Origin: Prevotella sp.
GTDB lineage: Bacteria; Bacteroidota; Bacteroidia; Bacteroidales; Bacteroidaceae
Assembly (NCBI GenBank): GCA_017557405.1
Contig: JAFYYV010000010.1
Location: 1-61,728, forward strand
Direction: 5' to 3'
Length of the DNA stretch: 61,728 nt
Shown: positions 24,321-35,700 of the stretch, piece after piece
How positions within the stretch are numbered: the first letter of the stretch is position 1
How the letters are laid out: each line of letters opens with the position of its first letter
Program-made: the position numbers and the translations under genes
Notes under the pieces: generated by a model
Database searches by the model: none
What the model was told of the DNA's origin: nothing
What the model saw: only the letters and a program-made list of their open reading frames with translations

Positions 24321-25643
24321 ATGAAACAAAAACCTAATTTATCCTTCTGGGCTTTATGGAATCTGTCGTTCGGATTCTTCGGTGTACAAATCGCCTATGC
24401 CCTTCAAAGTGGAAACATTTCGCGCATTTTCCGCACATTGGGTGCCGATCCTCACGACTTGAGTTATTTCTGGATTCTTCCACCTCTCATGGGAATGATA
24501 GTGCAACCTATCATAGGCACACTCTCCGACAAGACATGGTGCCGTTTCGGTCGCCGCATTCCTTATCTGTTTATCGGAGCCTTTGTGGCAGTGGCTGTGA
24601 TGTGCCTGCTACCCAATGCCGGTTCTTTAGGGTTGGCTGTCTCGGCAGTGATGCTTTTCGGTCTTGTTATGCTGATGCTATTGGATACCAGTATCAACAT
24701 GGCCATGCAACCCTTTAAGATGTTGGTAGGCGACATGGTCAATGAGGAACAAAAAGCCAAGGCCTATTCCATCCAATCATTCCTTTGCAATGCTGGTTCT
24801 GTGGTGGGCTTCCTGTTCCCCTACATTTTTGCTGCCGTAGGTATCGCCAATGTGGCAGCACCAGGTGTCGTACCTCCTTCGGTGGTATGGTCGTTCTATG
24901 TCGGTGCAGCCATCCTCATTCTTTGTGTTCTCTACACCACGCTGAAGGTGAAGGAATGGAATCCGCAGGAGTATGCTGAATACAATGGCAAGAAGACTGA
25001 TGAATTGGCAGAGAATACAAGCAAGTCTGAAAAGTCCGATTGGTTCACGTTGCTGAAGAACGCCCCCTCCACGTTCTGGAAGGTGGGACTTGTACAGTTC
25101 TTCTGTTGGGCTGCTCTGCTCTACATGTGGACATACGTGGTGGACGCCGTCTCAGAGACTGTCTGGAAAGCCACCGACTCCTCTTCCGAAGCTTATCAGG
25201 TGGCTGGCAACTGGACGGGTGTGCTCTATGCCATCCAGGCTATGGGTAGTGTGGTATGGGCAACCATCCTTCCGCGTTTCAAGAACACCAAGATGGCCTA
25301 TGCTGTCAGTCTTGCGATTGGTGGTATCGGTTTCGCACTCATCCCCTTCGTGCCCAACCAATACGGTCAGATTGTTCCGTTCTTGCTCATCGGTTGTGCT
25401 TGGGCTGCCATGCTCGCTATGCCGTTCACGTTTGTTACCAATGCCTTGCAGGGGTATGGTCACATGGGAGCTTATCTCGGACTCTTTAATTGTACCATCT
25501 GTCTGCCGCAGATTGTTGCTGCCATCTGTGGTGGTTTCATCCTGCGTATGGTGGGAGGACATCCGTCCACAATGATGATTGTCTCGGGCGTGCTGTTGGT
25601 TTGTGGTGCATTCTGCGTGAGCTTCATCCGCGGCAAACGGTAG
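24321..25643 (+). CDS. MFS sugar permease, SLC45/maltose-transporter-like
   Basis: This is a 440-residue inner-membrane protein with about twelve hydrophobic segments. The N-terminal LSFWALWNLSFGFFGVQIAYAL and the loop GTLSDKTWCRFGRRIPYLFIGA are typical of the SLC45-like/GPH group of sugar:proton symporters found in Bacteroidetes starch loci. It has no signal peptide, and a long cytoplasmic loop with EWNPQEYAEYNGKK lies in the middle (about 210-245). Its place after the LacI gene and before MalQ suggests that it imports maltose or short maltodextrins from the periplasm for MalQ. Substrate assignment is inference from context. Confidence 0.9.
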   Translation: MKQKPNLSFWALWNLSFGFFGVQIAYALQSGNISRIFRTLGADPHDLSYFWILPPLMGMIVQPIIGTLSDKTWCRFGRRIPYLFIGAFVAVAVMCLLPNAGSLGLAVSAVMLFGLVMLMLLDTSINMAMQPFKMLVGDMVNEEQKAKAYSIQSFLCNAGSVVGFLFPYIFAAVGIANVAAPGVVPPSVVWSFYVGAAILILCVLYTTLKVKEWNPQEYAEYNGKKTDELAENTSKSEKSDWFTLLKNAPSTFWKVGLVQFFCWAALLYMWTYVVDAVSETVWKATDSSSEAYQVAGNWTGVLYAIQAMGSVVWATILPRFKNTKMAYAVSLAIGGIGFALIPFVPNQYGQIVPFLLIGCAWAAMLAMPFTFVTNALQGYGHMGAYLGLFNCTICLPQIVAAICGGFILRMVGGHPSTMMIVSGVLLVCGAFCVSFIRGKR

Positions 25644-25648
25644 GCGAT

Positions 25649-26221
25649 ATGCGAAAAATCCTCCTCCTCATATCTCTTGTGCTGCTACCTCTTTGGGTGG
25701 TGGCGCAAGAGTCTGATAAGCCTTATCATGGCGACGGACCCGACGACGTGCTGCGTTTCGTGCCCATCGCTTCAGTGTTTGCTTTGAAGGCTTGTGGTGT
25801 GGAGGGGGCTTCATCGTGGAAGCGGTTGGTGGTGAACACGGCGACCAGTTATGCATTGTCGGTAGGTACGGCGTGGGCGTTGAAGCATTCCATCCATGAA
25901 CGTCGTCCTGATGGCACCGACCAACATGCTTTTCCATCGGGACATGCCACAGTGGCTTTTGCTGGCGCACATATCCTACACAAGGAATATGGCCACTACT
26001 CACCGTGGATTTCCGTCGCAGGCTATGGTGTGGCTACTGCGGTGAGCATCGACCGCATCGCTCGTAATCGTCATCAATGGCACGATGTTTGTGTGGGAGC
26101 CGCCATAGGTGTCCTTGGTACAGAGTTGGGGTATTGGTTGGGCGACAAAATCACGGGCGAGCGCAGCCGTTATGTATTGAGTGTTGGCCCCGAAGGATTG
26201 TCGTTGGTGATCAATTATTGA
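25649..26221 (+). CDS. PAP2-family phosphatase
   Basis: This is a 190-residue exported or membrane-anchored PAP2 (type 2 phosphatidic acid phosphatase) protein. The three motifs are present: K-x6-RP (KHSIHERRP near 85-93), PSGH (near 101-104), and R-x5-H-x3-D (RIARNRHQWHD near 140). In the third motif the usual Ser before Arg is replaced by Asp. The start at 25649, five bases after the permease stop codon, gives a signal-like N-terminus MRKILLLISLVLLPLWVVAQ, so it is probably translationally linked to the permease. The substrate is unknown; lipid or sugar phosphates are both possible. A strong terminator follows. Confidence 0.9.
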   Translation: MRKILLLISLVLLPLWVVAQESDKPYHGDGPDDVLRFVPIASVFALKACGVEGASSWKRLVVNTATSYALSVGTAWALKHSIHERRPDGTDQHAFPSGHATVAFAGAHILHKEYGHYSPWISVAGYGVATAVSIDRIARNRHQWHDVCVGAAIGVLGTELGYWLGDKITGERSRYVLSVGPEGLSLVINY

Positions 26222-26275
26222 CGAAATAATTTGAAAACGCCCTCAAAATCACATTTTATGTAATCCGTTGAAATA

Positions 26276-26306
26276 CAGTCGCAATTCACAAGCGGCTGTT
26301 TTTTTT
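26276..26306 (+). terminator. Terminator of the LacI-MFS-PAP2 unit
   Basis: CAGTCGC and GCGGCTG form a 7-bp stem (one G-T pair) with a 9-base loop, followed by eight T residues. It lies 55 bases past the PAP2 stop codon and separates this unit from the malQ unit. Confidence 0.9.
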
Positions 26307-26339
26307 GTTCTGTCGGTGCAACTTCAAAATGGTCAAAAA

Positions 26340-26353
26340 TGCAAACGATTGCG
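26340..26353 (+). promoter_or_regulatory. LacI-type operator of the malQ unit
   Basis: TGCAAACGATTGCG matches the susC operator at 13 of 14 positions and lies exactly 54 bp upstream of the malQ -7 box, in the same orientation relative to its gene. Confidence 0.85.
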
Positions 26354-26407
26354 CAACAATTCGATGTCTTTCCGTGCTGTTTGAGGACAACTATTTATAA
26401 TAATATG

Positions 26408-26415
26408 TAATTTTG
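26408..26415 (+). promoter_or_regulatory. -7 promoter box of the malQ unit (TAATTTTG)
   Basis: TAATTTTG is a full match to TAnnTTTG, 27 bases before the malQ ATG. The nearest TTTG (26380-26383) is 24 bp upstream, too far for a standard -33 box. Confidence 0.7.
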
Positions 26416-26442
26416 TTGCATGAAATTATTAACCTATAGTCT

Positions 26443-29166
26443 ATGAATTTACGTTTTCATATAGATTACAAGACAGTCTTCGGTGAAGAGCTGGTCTTGA
26501 ATGTGATGAACTCAGCTACGGACAACGCCTCAGGCGATTCTCGGCGGAGCAAAGGTGGTATCATGCCAGCAAAAGTGAGAATGGGCACCCATGATGGCGA
26601 ACATTGGACATGCGAGGTGAATACATCAGCCAAAATTGCCAATGGATGCGTCATCGACTATTTCTATAGTGTGGAGACCGATGGCACGGAGAAACGCCAC
26701 GAGTGGCTCACCGAGGCCCATCGGTTGGAGTTGACACCCGCCTGCAGTGGAAACGTCTATGTTTACGACCATTGGATTGACATTCCCGAGGATTCCTATC
26801 TTTATAGTTCAGCTTTCACGGAGTGCGTCAATCGTCGTGAAGAGCGTCCAGTCGCCCATGCTGCAGGGTGGGGTGGCCAACCTGTGGTGCGCCTCGTGGT
26901 TCGTGCCCCACAGTTGCGTTCTATTGAGCGTTTGGCTGTTCTTGGTGGCGACGATGCGTTGGGTGCATGGAATGCCAAGCGGGCAGTTTCGATGGTCGAG
27001 CATAACCACAACGAGTGGACCATTGATTTGAACGCCCGTTCGTTCGTTGGCAACAGGTTAGAGTTCAAGTTTGTCGCCCTCGACGAGGAAGAAGATGTTT
27101 CGCCGCTTTGGGAGACAGGGTTGAATCGCTTCGTGCAACTGCCCGATGGTTTGAAAGATGGCGACTTGGTGGTTTATCAACTCAACCAGGCCTTCTTCCC
27201 CATCTACGACCGCAAGTTGGCTGGCACGTTGGTGCCCGTCTTCTCATTGCGCTCGCGCGACAGCTTTGGTGTGGGCGACTTCGGCGATTTGAAGAAGATG
27301 GTGGAGTGGGTGGCATCTACACGTCAGCGTGTACTCCAGATTCTGCCCATCAACGACACGACCATCACGCACACGTGGACCGATTCCTATCCCTATTCTT
27401 GCATCTCCATCTTCGCACTCCATCCTCAGTATGTCGACCTGACAGCTCTTCCTGCGTTGAAGGACGAGAAGAAGAGGGCTGCATTCGAGAAGCTGAGAGA
27501 GGAGTTGAACTCGCTTCCGCAAATCGACTATGAGCGTGTGAACAATGCCAAGACCGAATATCTGCGTTTGTTGTTCGAGCAAGAGGGTGCACGGATGATG
27601 AAGTCGGCAGAGTTCAAGGCCTTCTTCTACGAGGCAGGACAGTGGTTGGTTCCCTATGCACAATATTGCCACCTGCGCGATACTTATGGCACAGCCGACT
27701 TCTCGCAATGGCCCGACCATCAGACGTGGAACGAGGCCGACCGGAAGGCACTCGGCAATGTGCGTACACGTGCATACAAGGAGGTGGAGTTCTATTATTT
27801 CGTGCAGTTCATCCTGAGCACGCAGATGCATGGCGTGCACGAATACGCCCGTTCAAAAGGAGTCGTCTTGAAGGGTGACATTCCTATCGGCGTGAACCGA
27901 CACGGTTGCGATGTCTGGATGGAGCCTAAATACTTCAACCTGAATGGACAGGCTGGTGCTCCACCTGACGACTTCTCGGTGAACGGACAGAATTGGGGCT
28001 TCCCCACCTACAACTGGGATGCGATGGTGGCCGACGACTGCATTTGGTGGGTGCGTCGTTTCCAGAATATGTCGAAGTACTTCGATGCCTATCGTATCGA
28101 CCACGTGTTGGGCTTCTTCCGCATTTGGGAAATCCCTATCGAGAGCGTGCATGGTTTGCTGGGGCAGTTCTCCCCATCACTTGCGTTGACACGCGAGGAG
28201 ATAGAGGCTTATGGCTTGCATTGGCAGGAAGATTTGTTTACCCGTCCCTACATTGCCGACTGGACACTCGACGAACTCTTCAAGGATCGTGCCCAGGAAG
28301 TGAAGGACAACTATCTCATTGCCCGAGGCGACGGTTTCTACGACCTGAAGCCCGAGTTCGCCACTCAACGCAAGATAGAACAGCGTGTGGAGGCTGGCGA
28401 CTTCCGTGAGGGATTGTATGCAATGGTTAGCAACGTGCTCTTCGTACGTGACCATAAGGACGCTGAGAAGTTCCATCCGCGCATCTCGGCCCAGCTCGAT
28501 TTCTTGTATCGCGCGCTCTATGACAACGACAAGGAGGCTTTCAATCGCATTTACAACGACTATTATTATCGTCGCAACAACCAGTTCTGGTATCGAGAGG
28601 CGATGAAGAAACTACCTCGTTTGGTGCAGGCCACCCGTATGCTCGTCTGTGCAGAAGACCTCGGTATGGTACCCGATTGTGTGCAATGGGTAATGCAGGA
28701 GCTCCGAATCCTCTCGCTCGAACTGCAGTCGATGCCCAAAGACCCGAAGACTCGTTTCGGACATCTCTCGCGCAATCCTTATCGTTCCGTTTGCACCATC
28801 TCGAGTCACGATATGCCTACGTTGCGCATGTGGTGGGATGAGGATATGGAGCGTACACAGACCTACTACAACACCATGCTCTATCGTGGTGGAGCCGCAC
28901 CTCATCCGTTACCCGGATGGTTGGCCCGCGACATCATCTCACGTCATCTCACGTCGCCTTCGATGCTCTGCATCTTGGCTTTGCAGGATTGGTTGGCCAT
29001 CGATGAAGAGATGCGTTTGGCCGATCAGAACGCAGAACGTGTGAACATTCCCGCCAACCCGCGCCATTACTGGCGTTATCGCATGCACCTCAACATCGAG
29101 GATTTGATGCAGGCTACCGAGTTCAACAACAATCTGCGTGAACTGCTCACCCATAGTGGCAGATAA
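26443..29166 (+). CDS. malQ: 4-alpha-glucanotransferase (amylomaltase), GH77 with CBM20 domains
   Basis: This is a 907-residue cytoplasmic disproportionating enzyme that transfers alpha-1,4-glucan segments between malto-oligosaccharides. The N-terminal part has two CBM20-type starch-binding domains (about 1-115 and 140-250; the second has LAVLGGDDALGAWNAKRAV). The GH77 barrel follows with nucleophile Asp553 in AYRIDHVLGFFRIWEIP, acid/base Glu738 in CAEDLGMVPD, and Asp790 in SSHDMPTLRMWWDED. This CBM20-plus-GH77 architecture is typical of the large bacterial and plant DPE2-like type rather than the small amylomaltase. There is no signal peptide. It is the first gene of the unit malQ-GH97-pullulanase-SusA-like, under a LacI-type operator. 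Confidence 0.96.
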   Translation: MNLRFHIDYKTVFGEELVLNVMNSATDNASGDSRRSKGGIMPAKVRMGTHDGEHWTCEVNTSAKIANGCVIDYFYSVETDGTEKRHEWLTEAHRLELTPACSGNVYVYDHWIDIPEDSYLYSSAFTECVNRREERPVAHAAGWGGQPVVRLVVRAPQLRSIERLAVLGGDDALGAWNAKRAVSMVEHNHNEWTIDLNARSFVGNRLEFKFVALDEEEDVSPLWETGLNRFVQLPDGLKDGDLVVYQLNQAFFPIYDRKLAGTLVPVFSLRSRDSFGVGDFGDLKKMVEWVASTRQRVLQILPINDTTITHTWTDSYPYSCISIFALHPQYVDLTALPALKDEKKRAAFEKLREELNSLPQIDYERVNNAKTEYLRLLFEQEGARMMKSAEFKAFFYEAGQWLVPYAQYCHLRDTYGTADFSQWPDHQTWNEADRKALGNVRTRAYKEVEFYYFVQFILSTQMHGVHEYARSKGVVLKGDIPIGVNRHGCDVWMEPKYFNLNGQAGAPPDDFSVNGQNWGFPTYNWDAMVADDCIWWVRRFQNMSKYFDAYRIDHVLGFFRIWEIPIESVHGLLGQFSPSLALTREEIEAYGLHWQEDLFTRPYIADWTLDELFKDRAQEVKDNYLIARGDGFYDLKPEFATQRKIEQRVEAGDFREGLYAMVSNVLFVRDHKDAEKFHPRISAQLDFLYRALYDNDKEAFNRIYNDYYYRRNNQFWYREAMKKLPRLVQATRMLVCAEDLGMVPDCVQWVMQELRILSLELQSMPKDPKTRFGHLSRNPYRSVCTISSHDMPTLRMWWDEDMERTQTYYNTMLYRGGAAPHPLPGWLARDIISRHLTSPSMLCILALQDWLAIDEEMRLADQNAERVNIPANPRHYWRYRMHLNIEDLMQATEFNNNLRELLTHSGR

Positions 29167-29196
29167 TCGGCGCTGAAGCAACAAAAATCAAACTAA

Positions 29197-31524
<2,328 letters not shown>

Positions 31525-31528
31525 GGAT

Positions 31529-33634
31529 ATGAGAAAACTCTTAACGATTATCATTTTGCAATCTTCATTTAGCGTAGCTTTCGCACAGGACTTCCGTTTC
31601 GACGAGATGACCTACACGCCCCAGAAGACCACCTTCAAGCTCTTTGCACCCAAAGACATGAAGCGCGTCCAGTTGACCATTCACGACCAGGATGTCCTCT
31701 GTTCCGATCCAACCAAAGACAAGTCGTACAAGATGAAATACGACAAGGATGGCATTTGGAAGGTGGAGGTGAAAGGCGACCTGAAAGGGAAATACTACAC
31801 GTTCAACGTGGCCGACCACACTCGCTGGGGTATGGGGTGCATTCCCATCCCGTTCCCTTATAAGACCTTCTTTGGTAGGACACCAGGCGTCTTTGCCAAG
31901 GCTGTGGGTGTGAATGGCATGTGCGGAGCCATCATCGACCTGAAGGAGACCAACCCCACAGGATGGGAGCAGGACAAACGGCCTGTTGTGAAGTCGCCTG
32001 CCGACCTCGTCATCTACGAGATGCACCATCGTGATTTCTCCATCGATGCCTCGTCGGGTATCGAGCACAAGGGAAAGTTCTTGGCGCTGACGGAAGAGAA
32101 AGCCATCAACCACCTGAAGGCTCTCGGAGTGAACGCCATCCACATCCTACCTAGCTACGATTACGGTTCGGTGGATGAGACGCGCATCGACGAGGATCTC
32201 TATAAGACGCACATGGACGTGGATCTCTCTTTGCAACATGACTACGAGAGTCTACCCGAGGGTGTGATTCCTGCCAAGCCCGACTTCTCGCCGCAGTACA
32301 ACTGGGGTTACGACCCCGTGAACTACAACGTGCCCGAAGGTTCCTACAGCACCGACCCCTTCGATCCCACTTGCCGCATCCGCGAGTTCAAGCAGATGGT
32401 GCAGGCGCTGCACAAGGCTGGCATCCGGGTCATCCTCGACGTGGTGTATAATCATACCTACGACATCGAACACTCCAACTTCCAGCGCACCTACCCCGAC
32501 TATTACTATCGCAAGAATGCCGATGGAACCTATAGCAACGGCTCAGGTTGTGGCAACGAGACGGCTTCCGAGCAGCCTATGATGCGCCGTTTCATGATTG
32601 AGAGCGTGAAGTATTGGATCAACGAATACCACATCGACGGCTTTCGTTTCGACCTCATGGGCTGCCACGACATCGAGACGATGAACATCATTCGCGACGA
32701 GGTGAACAAAATCGACCCCACCATCTTCATCTATGGCGAGGGATGGAGTGCCGGACAGTGTGCCTATCCCGCTGAAAAACTCGCCACGAAGGCCCACACG
32801 AACCAGCTGAAAGGCATTGCCGCCTTCAGCGACGACATTCGTGATGCCCTGCGCGGTCCGTTCAGCGACGACACGAAGGGTGCTTTCCTTGCCGGCATTG
32901 CGGGCGAGGAGGAGAGTTTGAAGTTCGGCATCGTTGGCGCCATCAGCCATCCGCAGGTCGATATGTCGAAGGTGAACTATTCCAAGGAGCCTTGGGCGAA
33001 CGAGCCCACGCAGATGATTTCCTATGTCAGCTGCCACGACGACATGTGTCTTGTGGACCGTCTGAAAACGAGCGTATCCGGAATATCCGGAATATCCGGA
33101 ATAACCGGACAATCCGGAGTCTCCGACGAGCTCATCCGACTCGATTTGCTCGCTCAGACGGCCGTTTTCACCTCGCAAGGCGTTCCCTTCATGCTCAGCG
33201 GTGAAGAGATGCTACGCGACAAGAAAGGCGTTCACAACTCGTTTGAGTCGCCCGACTCGGTGAACCATCTCGACTGGGACAACCTCAAGCGCTATCCGCA
33301 GGTCTTTGAGTATTACAAACGTCTCATCCAGCTGCGCAAGAACCATCCCGCCTTCCGACTTGGCAAGGCCGACCTCGTGCGCAAGCATCTGGAGTTCATC
33401 GTTCAGGGCGACTGCCTCGTGGGATTCATCCTGAAAGACCATGCTGGTGGCGATGCATGGTCGAACATCATCGTCATCCTCAATGCCAACCGTGAACCGC
33501 AGATGGTCAACATCCCTGAAGGCCACTACACGGTCGTGGGCTGCGATGGCAACATCGATGAGAACGGACTTGGCGAAATCAATGGAAACCAGGTGGTTGC
33601 CGACCCACAATCGGCACTCATCTTGCACGATTAA
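31529..33634 (+). CDS. Type I pullulanase, GH13 with CBM48-like N-terminus
   Basis: This is a 701-residue exported debranching enzyme that hydrolyses alpha-1,6 bonds of pullulan and limit dextrins. The start at 31529, four bases after the susB stop codon, gives a signal peptide MRKLLTIIILQSSFSVAFA. A CBM48-like domain (about 25-110) precedes the barrel. The type I pullulanase signature YNWGYDPVNYNVPEGSYST is near 255-275. Catalytic residues are Asp375 in DGFRFDLMG, Glu404 in YGEGW and Asp504 in SCHDD. Directly after the last motif, residues about 516-533 form a low-complexity SGISGISGITGQSG stretch encoded by 9-bp repeats, which is not expected in this conserved region. The spacing points to tight co-translation with susB. 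Confidence 0.94.
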   Translation: MRKLLTIIILQSSFSVAFAQDFRFDEMTYTPQKTTFKLFAPKDMKRVQLTIHDQDVLCSDPTKDKSYKMKYDKDGIWKVEVKGDLKGKYYTFNVADHTRWGMGCIPIPFPYKTFFGRTPGVFAKAVGVNGMCGAIIDLKETNPTGWEQDKRPVVKSPADLVIYEMHHRDFSIDASSGIEHKGKFLALTEEKAINHLKALGVNAIHILPSYDYGSVDETRIDEDLYKTHMDVDLSLQHDYESLPEGVIPAKPDFSPQYNWGYDPVNYNVPEGSYSTDPFDPTCRIREFKQMVQALHKAGIRVILDVVYNHTYDIEHSNFQRTYPDYYYRKNADGTYSNGSGCGNETASEQPMMRRFMIESVKYWINEYHIDGFRFDLMGCHDIETMNIIRDEVNKIDPTIFIYGEGWSAGQCAYPAEKLATKAHTNQLKGIAAFSDDIRDALRGPFSDDTKGAFLAGIAGEEESLKFGIVGAISHPQVDMSKVNYSKEPWANEPTQMISYVSCHDDMCLVDRLKTSVSGISGISGITGQSGVSDELIRLDLLAQTAVFTSQGVPFMLSGEEMLRDKKGVHNSFESPDSVNHLDWDNLKRYPQVFEYYKRLIQLRKNHPAFRLGKADLVRKHLEFIVQGDCLVGFILKDHAGGDAWSNIIVILNANREPQMVNIPEGHYTVVGCDGNIDENGLGEINGNQVVADPQSALILHD
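33074..33127. repeat. 9-bp tandem repeat inside the pullulanase gene
   Basis: Six 9-bp units share the core TCCGG (ATATCCGGA twice, then ATAACCGGA, CAATCCGGA and more diverged ends). They encode alternating S-G-I triplets. The number of bases is a multiple of three, so the frame is kept. Confidence 0.85.
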
Positions 33635-33658
33635 CATGAAACATCATCAACAACGAAT

Positions 33659-35656
33659 ATGAAAACCTTATCATCCCTAACCTCTTACCTTTTATCTCTT
33701 GTCTTTATATCTGTTATTACATCGTGTAATAACGAAGTGAAAGACGCCAAGTTGCTCGACCAACTCACGGAGGGCGATGTCCAGATTTCGCGCATCGACC
33801 CCACCGACTGGTATGTCGGACTGAAGAACCCCACCTTACAGCTCATGGTCTATGGACAGGGCATCCGCGAGGCTGAGGTCAGTGTCCGCGGGGCGAAGCT
33901 CGATTCGCTCGTGCGACTCGACTCACCCAACTACCTGCTCGTCTATCTCAACGTGAAGGGTGCGAAGGCTGGAAACCTGCCACTCACCTTCAAACTCGAT
34001 GGCAAGGAGACCACGGTGGCCTACCAGCTGAAGGAGCGCGAGATGGCTGGCAGCGAGCGCAAAGGATTCACCAATGCCGATGTGCTCTATATGCTCATGC
34101 CCGACCGATTCGCACAAGGGACCGAAAAACCGTTGGAGTTGAAAGATGAATCATCCTTCATCCTTCGTCCTTCATCCAATTACAAGGTGGACCGCTCCCA
34201 ACCCTCTCTGCGCCATGGAGGCAATCTGGAGGGCATACGGCAGCATCTCGATTACTTCAACGAGCTGGGCGTCACAGCCCTGTGGTTCACGCCCGTGTTG
34301 GAAAACAACTCACCCGACAGCGAGAATGGTTTTTCAACCTATCACGGCTATGCCACCACCGACTACTATCGTGTTGACCCGCGTTTCGGCACGAACGAAG
34401 ACTATCGTCGTCTGGTCAGCGAAGCCCATCAGAAAGGCTTGAAGGTCGTGATGGACATGATTTTCAACCATTGTGGTTTCGAGCATCCTTGGACGAAGGA
34501 CATGCCTTCGAAAGACTGGCTCAACACTCCCGACTGGCTGACGGAATCTGAGCAGAGCGGACACGACCCCATGACGGGATTTGGCGATAATGCAGGCGAG
34601 AGCAAATACCTGCAGACCTCCTACAAGCTCACGCCCGTGCTCGACCCCTATGCCTCGAAGGTGGACCTCAAGGAGACTGTCGAAGGATGGTTCGTGCCCT
34701 CCATGCCCGACCTCAATCAGCACAACCCCCACGTGATGCGCTACCTCATCCAGAACTCCAAGTGGTGGATAGAGACCGTAGGCATCGACGGCATTCGCAT
34801 GGATACCTATCCCTATGCCTACGCCGACGCGATGGCCGAGTGGATGAAGGAGCTCGACGAGGAATATCCCAACTTCAACACCGTGGGCGAGACGTGGGTT
34901 ACCGAACCCGGCTACACCGCCGCCTGGCAGAAAGATAGCAAAATGGCACCGGCCAACTCCTACCTCAAGACCGTGATGGACTTCTCCTTCTTCGACAAAC
35001 TCAACCAAGCCAAGCACGAGGAGACCGATGGGTGGTGGAACGGCTTCAATCGCATCTACAACTCCTTCGTCTACGACTATCTCTATGTGAATCCCTCGAG
35101 TGTGATGGCGTTCATCGAAAACCACGACACCGACCGTTATCTCGGCAACGGATGCGACACCCTCTCCCTCAAGCAGGCGCTCGCCCTGCTGCTCACCATC
35201 AACCGCACCCCACAGCTCTACTACGGCACCGAGGTGCTCATGAACGGTACGAAGGAGGTCACCGATGGCAATGTCCGCCGCGACTTCCCGGGCGGATTCC
35301 CAGGCGACACCCACAACTGCTTCACCGCCGTAGGACGCACACCCGCTGAGAACGCCATGTTCAACTGGCTCTCCCGACTGCTCCATTGGCGTCAGGCCAA
35401 TCCCCTCATCATCGAGGGCAGCCAGACGCAGTTCATTCCTTGGAAGGGAGTCTATGTCATCGCCCGCCAACACGATGGACATGCTTCGCTCACCATCCTC
35501 AACGGCACCTCCCAACCTGCTGTTTTCGAGGTGGCCCGCTATGCTGAAATCATCGGACAGACACAGCAAGCCCTTGATATCATCACTGAGAAAGCTGTGC
35601 CTCTCGACAAAGACATCGAACTCTCTCCGCGACAAACGCTCATCCTCGCCTTCTAG
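33659..35656 (+). CDS. SusA-like GH13 maltodextrinase/neopullulanase lipoprotein
   Basis: This is a 665-residue GH13 enzyme of the neopullulanase/cyclomaltodextrinase type. The signal peptide ends in a lipobox ITSC (Cys23), so it is lipid-anchored, facing the periplasm or the surface. An N-terminal beta domain (about 30-130), the barrel and a C-terminal beta domain (about 580-665) follow. The barrel has LMPDRFAQG (about 146-154), MIFNHCG, Asp382 in GIRMDTYPYA, Glu411 in GETWVT and Asp490 in ENHDTDR, all the catalytic residues. Two stretches are built of 7-bp DNA repeats: the signal peptide (33673-33707) and an insertion after FAQGTEKP (34151-34178, reading SSFILRPSS). It is last in the malQ unit, before a terminator. 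SusA and SusG are both possible counterparts; overall order favours SusA. Confidence 0.92.
   Translation: MKTLSSLTSYLLSLVFISVITSCNNEVKDAKLLDQLTEGDVQISRIDPTDWYVGLKNPTLQLMVYGQGIREAEVSVRGAKLDSLVRLDSPNYLLVYLNVKGAKAGNLPLTFKLDGKETTVAYQLKEREMAGSERKGFTNADVLYMLMPDRFAQGTEKPLELKDESSFILRPSSNYKVDRSQPSLRHGGNLEGIRQHLDYFNELGVTALWFTPVLENNSPDSENGFSTYHGYATTDYYRVDPRFGTNEDYRRLVSEAHQKGLKVVMDMIFNHCGFEHPWTKDMPSKDWLNTPDWLTESEQSGHDPMTGFGDNAGESKYLQTSYKLTPVLDPYASKVDLKETVEGWFVPSMPDLNQHNPHVMRYLIQNSKWWIETVGIDGIRMDTYPYAYADAMAEWMKELDEEYPNFNTVGETWVTEPGYTAAWQKDSKMAPANSYLKTVMDFSFFDKLNQAKHEETDGWWNGFNRIYNSFVYDYLYVNPSSVMAFIENHDTDRYLGNGCDTLSLKQALALLLTINRTPQLYYGTEVLMNGTKEVTDGNVRRDFPGGFPGDTHNCFTAVGRTPAENAMFNWLSRLLHWRQANPLIIEGSQTQFIPWKGVYVIARQHDGHASLTILNGTSQPAVFEVARYAEIIGQTQQALDIITEKAVPLDKDIELSPRQTLILAF
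33673..33707. repeat. 7-bp-periodic repeat in the SusA-like signal peptide
   Basis: Five heptamers (ATCCCTA, ACCTCTT, ACCTTTT, ATCTCTT, GTCTTTA) run through codons 5-17 of the gene and encode the hydrophobic part of the signal peptide. Confidence 0.6.
34151..34178. repeat. 7-bp tandem repeat inside the SusA-like gene
   Basis: Four heptamers (TCATCCT, TCATCCT, TCGTCCT, TCATCCA) lie in frame between the FAQG motif and the RHGG motif of the GH13 barrel. Confidence 0.85.
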
Positions 35657-35670
35657 AAAAATAAACAGAA

Positions 35671-35698
35671 AAGACCATCAATCGATGGTCTTTTTCTT
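35671..35698 (+). terminator. Terminator of the malQ unit
   Basis: AAGACCAT and ATGGTCTT form a perfect 8-bp stem with a 6-base loop, followed by TTTCTTTG. It begins 14 bases past the stop codon of the SusA-like gene. Confidence 0.88.
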
Positions 35699-35700
35699 TG

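Noticed and set aside
34334-35635. A 433-codon open frame on the minus strand
   Set aside because: It is antisense to a complete GH13 gene with all catalytic motifs; the product resembles nothing known and reflects codon bias of the real gene.
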